Source: Clostridia bacterium (GTDB lineage: Bacteria; Bacillota; Clostridia; Oscillospirales; CAG-272). From it: a stretch of 64,000 nucleotides of DNA. The notes beneath the pieces were generated by a model that ran no database searches, was not told the origin of the DNA, and was given only the letters and a program-made list of their open reading frames with translations. Shown here one piece after another: positions 1 through 7,917 of the stretch. The stretch lies in contig JAFQPI010000019.1 in NCBI GenBank assembly GCA_017411805.1, positions 62,001 through 126,000 on the forward strand, given 5' to 3'. Both the position numbers and the translations under genes were made by a program. Numbering within the stretch: the stretch's first letter is position 1; each line of letters opens with the position of its first letter.

Positions 1-1248
1 GCAACGGTCAATCAGCTTCTCTTTGTATTCAACCTCTGCATATTCGGCGGTCTTTCGGGTATCGGAATCTTTACAGCTCAGTTTGCGGGAGCAAAGGATT
101 CCGCGGGCGTACGCCGCACCGTCAGAGCGAAGAATTATCTTGCCCTCGCAATGCTCGCGATCGGTATTACCGTTTTTCTCGCCTTCCCCGAGACGCTTAT
201 CAAGCTCTATATTGCCGAAGATACCAAACCCGAAGTTGCAGAGCTGATGATGGGCCACGCGCTCGACTATATCTACATAATGCTTATCGGCCTTGCGCCG
301 TTTGCGATATCCCAGGTCTACGGTTCAACTCTCCGCGAAGAGGGTGAGACCAAGCTTCCAATGATCGGCGGAGTAGTCGCAATTCTCGTCAATCTCGTAC
401 TCAACTATATTCTTATCTTCGGCAACGAGGGCAAGCTTCCCTTCATCACCTTTGCTCCCATGGGAGTTGCGGGTGCGGCAATTGCGACCGTTGTTTCGCG
501 CTACGTCGAAATGCTGCTGCTCGTTATCATCACCCACACAAGAAAGAATAAATATCCTTCCTTCGTCGGCGTTTACCGCACCGCGAAGATCCCGCTTCCT
601 CTCTGTAAGGATATGATAATCAAGGGCTCTCCCCTGCTTATCAATGAATTCCTTTGGTCATTCGGTCAGGCAATACTACTTCAGTGCTATTCCGTACGTG
701 GACTCGAATGCGTAGCCGCCGCGAACATTTCATCCACGGTCCTCAATCTCTTCAACGTCGTTTGCTTCTCGATGGGTAGTGCGATCGCCATCATCCTCGG
801 TCAGCATCTCGGTGCGGATGAGGTAGAAGAAGCAAAATCCTCAGTCTGGAAGCTCTTTGCTCTTTCTATTGCCTCCTGCCTCTTTATGAGCACCGCTCTT
901 GCGCTCTGCTCGAAGCTCATCCCCTCCTTCTACGACGCAAGCGAATATACAAGGGATCTTGCGGGATCGATGCTCTTTATCGTTGCCTGCACGATGCCGA
1001 TCTTCGCCTTTGCTCACGCGGTATATTTTACACTGCGGTCGGGAGGTAAAACACTTCTTACCTTCATCTTCGACTGCGGATTTACCTGGGGAGTTACTAT
1101 TCCCTTTGCATACATCACAGCGCATCATACGTCAATGGGTATCATCCCCCTCTACCTCTGTGTCCAGTTGCTTGACCTGACGAAATGCATCGTCGGCTAC
1201 TTCCTTATCAAGAAGGGTATCTGGATCAACAGAATTATTTCCGATTGA
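1..1248 (+). CDS. MATE-family multidrug/cation exporter (5' end outside window)
   Basis: This reading frame is open from base 1, so the gene starts before the window; the visible part is 415 residues of a usual ~450. It is a polytopic membrane protein with about ten hydrophobic segments, alternating with short charged loops. The pattern of long paired helices, a middle loop rich in R/K (TRKNKYPS region) and a second half resembling the first fits the MATE (NorM/DinF-like) antiporters, which export cationic drugs or metabolites using Na+ or H+. A strong terminator follows directly, so it ends its transcription unit. The substrate cannot be read from the sequence. The family call is by residue pattern, not by a search. 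Confidence 0.85.
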   Translation, partial: ATVNQLLFVFNLCIFGGLSGIGIFTAQFAGAKDSAGVRRTVRAKNYLALAMLAIGITVFLAFPETLIKLYIAEDTKPEVAELMMGHALDYIYIMLIGLAPFAISQVYGSTLREEGETKLPMIGGVVAILVNLVLNYILIFGNEGKLPFITFAPMGVAGAAIATVVSRYVEMLLLVIITHTRKNKYPSFVGVYRTAKIPLPLCKDMIIKGSPLLINEFLWSFGQAILLQCYSVRGLECVAAANISSTVLNLFNVVCFSMGSAIAIILGQHLGADEVEEAKSSVWKLFALSIASCLFMSTALALCSKLIPSFYDASEYTRDLAGSMLFIVACTMPIFAFAHAVYFTLRSGGKTLLTFIFDCGFTWGVTIPFAYITAHHTSMGIIPLYLCVQLLDLTKCIVGYFLIKKGIWINRIISD

Positions 1249-1252
1249 TCAT

Positions 1253-1282
1253 AATACCTCGGCAAAAGCCGAGGTATTTTTT
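1253..1282 (+). terminator. Rho-independent terminator after the MATE gene
   Basis: An 11-bp perfect stem (AATACCTCGGC / GCCGAGGTATT) with an AAAA loop is followed by a run of T. It lies 4 nt after the MATE stop codon. Confidence 0.9.
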
Positions 1283-1303
1283 GGCTAAAACTGATAAAAA
1301 CGC

Positions 1304-1332
1304 TTGATTTAAAGAGAATATTATGCTATAAT
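1304..1332 (+). promoter_or_regulatory. Sigma-A promoter of the Gfo/Idh-isomerase operon
   Basis: TTGATT and TATAAT are separated by 17 bp, with TGc directly before the -10 (extended -10). It lies about 40 bp upstream of the first start codon. Confidence 0.8.
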
Positions 1333-1372
1333 TAAGTTAATATATTTTATATTCCGAAAGGAGCCAAACATC

Positions 1373-2422
1373 ATGGTTATTGCTGTTATCGGCTGCGGCA
1401 GAATTGCCCAGAACGCACATTTTCCCGCGCTATCGAAGGTCGAGGGACTTCGCATCAAGTACGCATGCGACCTCATCATCGAAAAGGCGCAGGCAATGAA
1501 GGAAAAATACGAAATGGTTGAGAATGTTATCACAGACTATAAGATCGCCCTCGCCGACCCAGAGGTCGAGGCTGTATTCGTTCTCACTCCCAACTTCGCG
1601 CACTACACCGTAACTATGGACGCTCTTCGCGCAGACAAGCACGTCTTCTGCGAGAAGCCCGTAACAGTCAACTATGCTCTCTCCAAGGAGATGGCAGACG
1701 AGGCAAACGCACGCGGCAAGATCCTCAATATAGGCGTCTGCAACCGCTATCATAAATCTGTCGAAATGCTAAGAGAGATGAACGAGCGCGGTGAATTCGG
1801 CAATATTTACCACGTTTACTGCTCCTTCCGCTCTCACCGCTCCATTCCCGGACTCGGCGGCGCATTCACAACAAAGGCTGAGTCGGGCGGCGGCGTTCTC
1901 ATCGACTGGGGCGTTCACTTCTTTGATCTCATCCTTTATATCCTCGGCGCTCCCGAGCTCAAGACCCTCACCTGCAACTCTTACAACGAGATGGCAAAGG
2001 ATATTAAGTCCTATACCTACAAGAGCATGTGGGCTGAGGACACTATGGATCCCGAGGGAACCAACGACGTTGACGATATGATCACAGGCTTCATCCGCAC
2101 CTCAAGCTCCTCGATCTCCTTCAACGGTGCTTGGGCACAGAACATCGGTCATAACGAGATGTTCATCGACTTTATGGGTGATAAGGGCGGAGCGCGCCTT
2201 GCCTACGGCAAGAAGTTCACCTTCTATTCGGGCGATACGCTTGAGTCCTTCGAGCCCGAGTACGATATCCCCAACATGTATCTCTGCGAGGACGAGGCAT
2301 TCTTCGAGTCCTGCAGAACGGGCGAGAAGAACCGCTCGCATATCGACAACATTCTAAACAGCATGCTGCTGCTCGACACACTCTATCAGTCGGCTGAGCG
2401 CGGCGAAGAGATTCGCTTGTAA
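1373..2422 (+). CDS. Gfo/Idh/MocA-family NAD(P)-dependent sugar oxidoreductase
   Basis: A 349-residue protein. The N-terminus is a Rossmann fold with the dinucleotide loop GCGRIAQ (residues 7-13). The family EKP motif (CEKPVTVN, about residue 100) supplies the lysine of the active site, and the second half carries the GGGVLIDWGVHFFDL segment with the catalytic Asp/His pair seen in glucose-fructose oxidoreductase and inositol dehydrogenase relatives. The length is typical. It should oxidise a hydroxyl of a sugar, glycoside or inositol, or reduce the corresponding ketone. The start is supported by AAAGGAG just upstream. It leads an operon with two TIM-barrel isomerases and a beta-lactamase-fold hydrolase. 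That neighbourhood resembles clusters that act on 3-keto-glycosides or inositols, but the substrate is an inference. Confidence 0.9.
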   Translation: MVIAVIGCGRIAQNAHFPALSKVEGLRIKYACDLIIEKAQAMKEKYEMVENVITDYKIALADPEVEAVFVLTPNFAHYTVTMDALRADKHVFCEKPVTVNYALSKEMADEANARGKILNIGVCNRYHKSVEMLREMNERGEFGNIYHVYCSFRSHRSIPGLGGAFTTKAESGGGVLIDWGVHFFDLILYILGAPELKTLTCNSYNEMAKDIKSYTYKSMWAEDTMDPEGTNDVDDMITGFIRTSSSSISFNGAWAQNIGHNEMFIDFMGDKGGARLAYGKKFTFYSGDTLESFEPEYDIPNMYLCEDEAFFESCRTGEKNRSHIDNILNSMLLLDTLYQSAERGEEIRL

Positions 2423-2479
2423 TACAGCGTTTATTAAACAATTTTTTTACATAATCAACTATAATCGGAGGTAAATATT

Positions 2480-3340
2480 ATGGGTTATTTTCCTATTGGC
2501 GCGATCGTTGACTCCTTCAAGATGGAGACACACGAAGCAATAAAGAAGGCTGCATCGATGGGCATCGAGGGTCTTCAGATCTACTGCACGAAGGGCATTC
2601 ATGCTCCCGAGAACTTCTCAAAGGCTGACCGCCGCGAGCTTCTTAACTTCGCGAAGGATCACGGTCTCAAGTTCTCCGCTATCTGCGGCGACCTTGGCGG
2701 CGGCGGATTCACTCATCCCGAGCTCAATCCCGAGAAGATCGAAAAGTCCAAGCGCATCATCGATATGTGCGCTGACCTTGAGACCGGCGTCGTAACCACT
2801 CACATCGGCGTTGTTCCCGAGGACAAGAATCACGAGCGTTACAAGATCCTTCAGGAGGCTTGCCACGAGCTCGCTATGTACGCCGACAGCGTTGGCGCAA
2901 AGTTCGCTATCGAGACGGGTCCCGAGAGAAGCATCGTTCTCAAGGAATTCCTCGATTCGCTCGGCTCGACCGGTGTTTCGGTCAACCTCGACCCCGCTAA
3001 CCTCGTTATGGTAACCGGCGACGACCCCGTTGGTGCAGTTTATAATCTTCAGAAGTACATCGTTCACACTCACGCAAAGGACGGCATTAAGCTTCTCGAC
3101 GTTGGACCCGAGATTGCTTACCGCGTAGTTCATCCCGTTCCCGAAGAGTTCCAGGGCAAGAAGTTCTATCAGGAGGTTCCGCTCGGACAGGGCAGCGTTG
3201 ACTTCCCGAAGTACCTCGCGGCTCTCAAGGACATCGGCTACCGTGGATTCCTCACCATCGAGCGCGAGTGCGGCGAAGATCCTGCGGCTGACATCGGCAT
3301 CGCGGTCGAGCACCTCAAGAAGAGTATGGCGGGTCTTTGA
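2480..3340 (+). CDS. Sugar phosphate isomerase/epimerase (AP endonuclease 2 fold)
   Basis: A 286-residue TIM barrel of the xylose isomerase-like superfamily. Metal-ligand regions are visible: the E of FAIETGPE, NLDPANLVM, IVHTHAKDG and FLTIERECG are the usual barrel-end Glu, Asp, His and Glu positions. Members isomerise or epimerise keto-sugars, or act as lyases or dehydratases in inositol catabolism (IolE/IolI types). The ATG follows CGGAGG with good spacing. The next gene begins 2 nt after this stop, so translation is probably coupled. The exact reaction is unknown. Confidence 0.85.
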   Translation: MGYFPIGAIVDSFKMETHEAIKKAASMGIEGLQIYCTKGIHAPENFSKADRRELLNFAKDHGLKFSAICGDLGGGGFTHPELNPEKIEKSKRIIDMCADLETGVVTTHIGVVPEDKNHERYKILQEACHELAMYADSVGAKFAIETGPERSIVLKEFLDSLGSTGVSVNLDPANLVMVTGDDPVGAVYNLQKYIVHTHAKDGIKLLDVGPEIAYRVVHPVPEEFQGKKFYQEVPLGQGSVDFPKYLAALKDIGYRGFLTIERECGEDPAADIGIAVEHLKKSMAGL

Positions 3341-3342
3341 TA

Positions 3343-4221
3343 ATGAAGATCTCGGTCAGCTCATATTCATTCCAGCAATATATCCGCGCAGGCAAGCTTA
3401 CGCAGCTTGATACTGTTAAAGCCGCTTACGACCTCGGTCTGCGCGCGATAGAATTCATCGATCTCTGCCCCGAGCAGGGCAAGGCTCCCACTCTCGAGGA
3501 GCAGAAGGAGTACGCGAAGCTCATCCGTGCCGAGGCTGACAAGTACGGCATGGATATCAACGCCTACACCATCGGCGCAAACCTTTTCAAGAAGGGAGAG
3601 GAGGCCGAAAAGGAGATCAAGCGTCTTTGCGATCAGCTTGACGTTGCCGCGCTTCTCGGCGCAAAGGTTATGCGCCACGACGTCTGCTGGGCTTACGGCA
3701 AAGAAGCCGATGCACGTTCATTCGAGCTGATGCTCCCGACGATCGCGGAAAACGCTCGCAGAGTCACCGAATATGCCGCTACCCTAGGCATCAGGACCTG
3801 CTCCGAAAACCACGGTCAGATCGCGCAGGACAGCTACCGCGTTGAAAAGCTTTTCAACGCCGTCGGTCACGAAAACTACGGTCTGCTCGTCGATATGGGC
3901 AACTTCGCTTGCGTTGACGAGGACAGCGCAATGGCAGTTTCCCGACTCGCTCCCTATGCTTTCCACGTCCACGCAAAGGACTGGCTCGTTCACGAATTCG
4001 ACGAGGATTTCGAATCGGGATATCACACCCGCGGATGCCGCAGACTTGTCGGATGCTCGGTCGGTGAGGGCGACATTCCCGTAAAGCGTTGCATCGCCAT
4101 CCTCAAGAAGGCGGGCTACGACGGCTACGTTTCGATCGAATACGAGGGTCCCAATGATTGCATCGAAGGCATCAAGCTCGGCATCGAGAATCTCAAATCT
4201 TTTGGAGTAAGTGCAGAATGA
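3343..4221 (+). CDS. Sugar phosphate isomerase/epimerase (second paralogue)
   Basis: A 292-residue TIM barrel of the same superfamily as the preceding gene but clearly diverged. Likely metal-binding strands are TCSENHGQ, LLVDMGNFA, AFHVHAKDW and VSIEYEGPN. The ATG at 3343 is chosen rather than the in-frame TTG at 3337, because the TTG lies inside the upstream stop region and the sequence MKISVSSYSF matches the usual start of the fold. Two adjacent isomerase-fold genes after a Gfo/Idh gene suggest successive steps on one keto-sugar, or a two-subunit enzyme. The stop overlaps the next start (ATGA). Confidence 0.83.
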   Translation: MKISVSSYSFQQYIRAGKLTQLDTVKAAYDLGLRAIEFIDLCPEQGKAPTLEEQKEYAKLIRAEADKYGMDINAYTIGANLFKKGEEAEKEIKRLCDQLDVAALLGAKVMRHDVCWAYGKEADARSFELMLPTIAENARRVTEYAATLGIRTCSENHGQIAQDSYRVEKLFNAVGHENYGLLVDMGNFACVDEDSAMAVSRLAPYAFHVHAKDWLVHEFDEDFESGYHTRGCRRLVGCSVGEGDIPVKRCIAILKKAGYDGYVSIEYEGPNDCIEGIKLGIENLKSFGVSAE

Positions 4222-4964
4222 AAATAACATTTATGGGAACCTCCCACGGCGTTCCGTCGGCGGAGAGGCATTGCTCCTCGACTATGATCGAAACAAACGG
4301 CTCTGCCTACATTATTGACGCGGGCGCGCCGATATACGATGAGGTTTTGCGTGCGGGAGTAAAATACGAGGACGTCCGCGCGATCTTCACCACGCATTGC
4401 CACGGCGACCATATAGACGGAATTTTCCATTTTATCGACCTTTCGCAGTGGTATTGGAAGAACTCGAATTACGACGTTTATCTGACCTCGCAGGCTGTAA
4501 TCGACGCTATCCACGCGGTTCTGAATGCAGTCTCTCCGGGTGCAAAATTCCCCGAGGACCGCATTCGTCTGCATCTTGCAACCCCCGAAACCAAATTCGA
4601 GGACGAAAACATCAAGCTCTCCTATATCCCGACCAAGCATATAAACGACGCTCACCTCAGCGCGGCAATGGATATCGAGATTGAGGGCAAACGCATCCTC
4701 TTTACCGGTGACATGTCGCAAAAGCTCGCCAAGGACGACTTCCCGAAGGTAGCCTTTGAGAAGGAATACGACTTAATCGTATGTGAGCTCGCGCACTTTG
4801 GCATTCCCGAACTTACTCCCTATCTCGACCGTGTCAAGACGAAGCGTTTCGCATTCACCCACGCCTCCGAACGCAAATTCGGCGATATCGCCGACCTCGC
4901 CGCATCGGGCAAGTATCAGTTTGAGATACTGCATCCGAGTGATGGAGATATCCTCGAGATTTAA
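4218..4964 (+). CDS. Metallo-beta-lactamase-fold hydrolase
   Basis: A 248-residue protein starting at the ATG that overlaps the upstream stop in ATGA; a longer in-frame extension to 4158 would lie inside the upstream gene and is rejected. The zinc motif HCHGDH is at residues 60-65. Further ligands are expected in PTKHINDAHLS, FTGDMS and the late FTHASE histidine. The opening MGTSHGVPS resembles RNase Z/PhnP-like phosphodiesterases of the superfamily. As the last gene of a sugar operon it may hydrolyse a phosphodiester, ester or lactone intermediate, for example one made by the oxidoreductase. That role is inferred from position only. Confidence 0.85.
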   Translation: MKITFMGTSHGVPSAERHCSSTMIETNGSAYIIDAGAPIYDEVLRAGVKYEDVRAIFTTHCHGDHIDGIFHFIDLSQWYWKNSNYDVYLTSQAVIDAIHAVLNAVSPGAKFPEDRIRLHLATPETKFEDENIKLSYIPTKHINDAHLSAAMDIEIEGKRILFTGDMSQKLAKDDFPKVAFEKEYDLIVCELAHFGIPELTPYLDRVKTKRFAFTHASERKFGDIADLAASGKYQFEILHPSDGDILEI

Positions 4965-4970
4965 ATCATA

Positions 4971-4988
4971 TTTGCCGTTATCGGCAAA
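4971..4988. promoter_or_regulatory. Inverted repeat, candidate operator 1 upstream of the Fic gene
   Basis: TTTGCCG-TTAT-CGGCAAA is an 18-bp inverted repeat directly after the hydrolase stop codon. The same half-sites recur at 5023-5040 and, as one arm, at 5076-5088. Confidence 0.6.
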
Positions 4989-5006
4989 TTATCCCTTATT
5001 TAATAC

Positions 5007-5056
5007 ATAAAAATATAGTTATTTTGCCGATATCGGCAAAATAACTATATTTTTAT
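5007..5056. promoter_or_regulatory. 50-nt perfect palindrome containing operator 2
   Basis: Bases 5007-5056 are a perfect palindrome centred between 5031 and 5032. The core, TTTGCCGATATCGGCAAA at 5023-5040, matches operator 1; the arms are A/T-rich. It ends 12 bp before the -35 of the Fic promoter. It could be a repressor site, a loop-less cruciform, or a bidirectional terminator between the sugar operon and the Fic gene (a T-run closes the right arm). Confidence 0.7.
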
Positions 5057-5068
5057 TTTTGCTTTCTA

Positions 5069-5097
5069 TTGATATTTTGCCGATAATGTGGTATAAT
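5069..5097 (+). promoter_or_regulatory. Promoter of the Fic gene with an operator half-site in the spacer
   Basis: TTGATA-N17-TATAAT with TGg before the -10. The spacer holds TTTTGCCGATA, one arm of the palindromes upstream, so a protein bound there would sit between -35 and -10 and should repress. Confidence 0.75.
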
Positions 5098-5125
5098 ATA
5101 TACATATAAAAAAGGAGTATCATTA

Positions 5126-6013
5126 ATGAAATATTTTACTGCAGCAGAAGCGGCAACAAAATGGGAATTATCGGAGCGCAGTGTGCGTAATTATTGCGCG
5201 GGAGGTCGTGTTGCCGGTGCGATTCTTCTCGGCAAGACCTGGATGATCCCCGAAGACGCATTAAAGCCTATGAGAAAGCCCCGAAAAGTAGTTCGGGATT
5301 CTCTGCTCGACATCTTGAAACGCGAAAAAAGATCCGCGATCTCGGGCGGTATTTATCACAAGATTCAAATCGAGCTTACCTATAACTCCAACCATATGGA
5401 AGGAAGCAAGCTGACCCACGATCAGACAAGGTATATTTTTGAGACGAACACTATCGGAATTTCGGATAAAAGCATAAGAGTGGACGACGTCGTGGAAACC
5501 GCCAATCATTTCCGTTGCATTGATCTGATAATCGAAAATGCATCGGGAATGCTTACGGAAAACTTCATCAAAGAGCTTCACCGTATTCTCAAAAACGGAA
5601 CCTCTGACAGCCGCAAATCGTGGTTTGCTGTTGGCGAATACAAAAAACTACCTAACGAAGTCGGCGGGAGAGAGACCACGCTTCCCGAAGATGTCGCACG
5701 CGAAATGAAAGCTCTGCTCTCCCAATATAATGCCACCAAGGAAAAGACATTTGAAGAAATTCTTGACTTTCATCACCGATTTGAAATAATCCATCCTTTT
5801 CAAGACGGTAACGGACGTGTCGGTAGACTGATTCTCTTCAAAGAATGTCTGCGTAACAACATAGTTCCTTTCATCATAGACGAAGAACTGAAAATGTTTT
5901 ACTATCGCGGTCTTTCCGAGTGGACGCGCGAGCGCGGATATCTCCTCGATACTTGTCTTACTGCGCAGGATAGATTCAAGAAGTATCTTGATTATTTTAA
6001 GATTGAATATTGA
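5126..6013 (+). CDS. Fic-domain protein (probable AMPylator) with N-terminal helix-turn-helix
   Basis: A 295-residue protein. Residues 1-50 resemble a MerR/excisionase-type helix-turn-helix (AAEAATKWELSERSVRNYC, then an LGKTWMIP wing). The Fic core follows, with the complete catalytic motif HPFQDGNGR at residues 223-231. A class II inhibitory motif (S/T)xxxE(G/N) is present as SNHMEG at 88-93; in that class the Glu blocks ATP binding until it is relieved. Known Fic enzymes transfer AMP or another nucleotide to Ser/Thr/Tyr of a target protein. The helix-turn-helix plus palindromes in its own promoter suggest autoregulation. No antitoxin-like small gene is adjacent, so it is self-contained. The target is unknown. 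Confidence 0.9.
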   Translation: MKYFTAAEAATKWELSERSVRNYCAGGRVAGAILLGKTWMIPEDALKPMRKPRKVVRDSLLDILKREKRSAISGGIYHKIQIELTYNSNHMEGSKLTHDQTRYIFETNTIGISDKSIRVDDVVETANHFRCIDLIIENASGMLTENFIKELHRILKNGTSDSRKSWFAVGEYKKLPNEVGGRETTLPEDVAREMKALLSQYNATKEKTFEEILDFHHRFEIIHPFQDGNGRVGRLILFKECLRNNIVPFIIDEELKMFYYRGLSEWTRERGYLLDTCLTAQDRFKKYLDYFKIEY

Positions 6014-6017
6014 ATAA

Positions 6018-6048
6018 AACGATCCTCACCGAAACGGCGAGGATCGTT
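6018..6048. terminator. Bidirectional terminator between convergent genes
   Basis: Stem AACGATCCTC / GAGGATCGTT, extended inward by CC/GG pairing, between the Fic gene (plus) and the HAD gene (minus). Confidence 0.75.
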
Positions 6049-6052
6049 CTAT

Positions 6053-6679
6053 TCAGATCAATTCGCTGAACTTAACGATATATCCGTCAAATTCGCTGCT
6101 CATTTCCTTGGTATATTCCTTTGAGGAATCGTCGTAGACGCCGTAGACCTTCATTCCTGCGATCTTTGCGGTACGGCATGCACCGAGGTTGTCGTCAAGG
6201 AAGGTTACGTCTTCGACCTTCTCGCCGAGTCTTTTTGCCGCTTCAACGTATATCGCGGGATCTGCTTTCGTCATATCGAAATCGTTGCAGGACCAGACGT
6301 TATCAAAAAGATCGAAAAGTCCGAGACGCTTGAGACAGGGATCAAGGGTGAGATGCGGGCTTGCGGTCAGGACGTTGAGCTTATCGCCGCGTGCGCGCAG
6401 AGCAAGCAGAGTCTCGCGGACAGTCTCCTTCGCGGGGATATTGTTCGCGTACTGCTCGTACATATATTCGCCCATACGCCTTGTGATCTCCTCAAAGGTC
6501 AGCGGCATACCGAGCTCGAGATAATAATTTGCCGTGCCGATATATCCGAGGGGCGTGATGATCTTGATCACGTCGTCGGGATATTTCGTGCCCGTCTCGT
6601 CGAGAATGCGGAGCATCTGCGAGGCGTACGTCGGCATCGAATCAACGAGCGTGCCGTCAAAATCGAAAAGATAAGTCAT
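6053..6679 (-). CDS. HAD-superfamily phosphatase (phosphoglycolate phosphatase-like)
   Basis: A 208-residue protein with all HAD motifs: FDFDGTLVDS at residues 5-14 (nucleophile and acid Asp), LTASPH (motif II Thr/Ser), KADPAIYVEAA (motif III Lys) and TFLDDNLGA (motif IV acidic pair). The helical cap after motif I fits the small-phosphate phosphatase subfamily (Gph/YcjU-like), which hydrolyses sugar phosphates or phosphoglycolate. The ATG overlaps the stop of the upstream oxidoreductase by 1 nt (TAATG), so the two are co-translated and probably act on one pathway. The substrate is not determinable here. Confidence 0.88.
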   Translation of the reverse strand: MTYLFDFDGTLVDSMPTYASQMLRILDETGTKYPDDVIKIITPLGYIGTANYYLELGMPLTFEEITRRMGEYMYEQYANNIPAKETVRETLLALRARGDKLNVLTASPHLTLDPCLKRLGLFDLFDNVWSCNDFDMTKADPAIYVEAAKRLGEKVEDVTFLDDNLGACRTAKIAGMKVYGVYDDSSKEYTKEMSSEFDGYIVKFSELI

Positions 6680-7752
6680 TATACTTCCTCAAAATCAACC
6701 GTCTTACCGAGCTTATCCGACTCGAAAGCAGCCTCGATAACGCGAAGAACTCGGCGCATCTGATCGTGCTTTACGATCTGCTCAGCCTCGCCTCGGATCG
6801 CAGCGGTGAAGTTGCGATAATAATCGTGAACGTCGGAGTCCATACGCTCGATGTAGCTCTCCTCAAGAGTGTCCTCGGCGCGGGGAGCCATAGTCTTGGT
6901 CATACCTGCGGCGGTAACTACGGGCTTGACCTCGCCCTCTTCAACCGTCTTGCAAGAGATCACGCGTGTGCGGTCGCGCCAATCCTCGATGATAGCCGCG
7001 CCCGAAGTACCCGTCATATAGAATCTGGGCAGCGAGATGAAGTGGTGAGTTCCGACCTCGATATGACCGACGGTGTCATCTTCGAAAATAATGTCGAGCT
7101 TGAAGCCGTCGTCAACTTCCTTGTTTGTGATATGTTCGCAAAGGCAACGGACCTGCTTGATCTTCTTGTCCTCAAAGATAAGAAGCATCTGGTCGATGAG
7201 GTGAACGCCCCAGTCATAGATCATTCCGCCGCCGTGTTCGGGCTTGCCTCTCCAGTCACCGGGAATGCCGCGCGAGCCGTGAATTCTCGATTCACATGAG
7301 AAAACTCTGCCGAGCTTGCCCGAAAGATAAGCCTCGCGCATCATGCGGAAGTCGATATCCCAACGGCGATTCTGATGAACCGTGAAGAGTCTGCCGCATT
7401 CCTTTGCAACCGCGATGACCTGTTCGAGCTCCGTCGAATTAAGAACAACAGGCTTTTCGGTGATAACGTGCTTACCGGCGCGGAGAGCCTTGATCGCGAT
7501 CTCAGCGTGGACCTCATTGGGAGTTGCGATGGTAACAAATTTAATATCTTCATCCGCAAGCAGCTCCTCAAGGGAAGAATACGCGCGGATTCCATTGGTC
7601 TTCGCAAGCTCGACCTTTACGGGATTGATGTCGTAGATACCGCAAAGATACGCGACGTCGCTTTCAAGAATGTATCTGGTGTGCCAGCCGCCCATTCCGC
7701 CGTAGCCGATGACGGCGCAGCCTGTTTTCTGCTGCATTTTAACTTCACTCAT
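6679..7752 (-). CDS. Gfo/Idh/MocA-family oxidoreductase
   Basis: A 357-residue protein with a Rossmann N-terminus (AVIGYGGMGGWH, residues 13-24), the EKP motif (ITEKPVVLN, near residue 97) and GGGMIYDWGVHLIDQM near residue 180, which carries the catalytic Asp and His. It belongs to the same family as the genes at 1373 and 34219 but is not a close copy. It is the first gene of a two-gene unit with a HAD phosphatase, suggesting oxidation of a sugar or polyol linked to dephosphorylation. The start is preceded only by a weak Shine-Dalgarno sequence (GAGGC). Confidence 0.88.
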   Translation of the reverse strand: MSEVKMQQKTGCAVIGYGGMGGWHTRYILESDVAYLCGIYDINPVKVELAKTNGIRAYSSLEELLADEDIKFVTIATPNEVHAEIAIKALRAGKHVITEKPVVLNSTELEQVIAVAKECGRLFTVHQNRRWDIDFRMMREAYLSGKLGRVFSCESRIHGSRGIPGDWRGKPEHGGGMIYDWGVHLIDQMLLIFEDKKIKQVRCLCEHITNKEVDDGFKLDIIFEDDTVGHIEVGTHHFISLPRFYMTGTSGAAIIEDWRDRTRVISCKTVEEGEVKPVVTAAGMTKTMAPRAEDTLEESYIERMDSDVHDYYRNFTAAIRGEAEQIVKHDQMRRVLRVIEAAFESDKLGKTVDFEEV

Positions 7753-7784
7753 AGTCCAGCCTCACATTTATGCAAAATTCGTAT

Positions 7785-7799
7785 GGACAAAATCTGTCC
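7785..7799. promoter_or_regulatory. Candidate operator in the leader of the Gfo/Idh-HAD unit
   Basis: GGACA-AAATC-TGTCC is a short inverted repeat about 12 bp downstream of the -10 box, a typical repressor position. Confidence 0.4.
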
Positions 7800-7810
7800 T
7801 TACATATAAC

Positions 7811-7839
7811 ATTATAAGACAAAAAGCGCGATTGTGCAA
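7811..7839 (-). promoter_or_regulatory. Promoter of the Gfo/Idh-HAD unit
   Basis: Read on the minus strand: TTGCAC-N17-TATAAT, about 60 bp upstream of the start codon at 7752. Confidence 0.75.
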
Positions 7840-7877
7840 GACATAGATGGGTAAATGTAGGACAAAAATTGCTATAC

Positions 7878-7909
7878 AAAAAGCCAAGCTCATTGAGCTT
7901 GGCTTTTTT
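7878..7909 (-). terminator. Terminator of the three-gene surface-protein operon
   Basis: A stem of about 12 bp (AAGCCAAGCTCA / TGAGCTTGGCTT) with T-rich flanks lies just after the last paralogue on the minus strand. Confidence 0.9.
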
Positions 7910-7917
7910 CAGAAAAT

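Noticed and set aside
5126-6013. Toxin-antitoxin operon with Fic as toxin
   Set aside because: No small antitoxin gene precedes or follows it. The inhibitory motif is inside the same protein, so it is a self-inhibited class II Fic.
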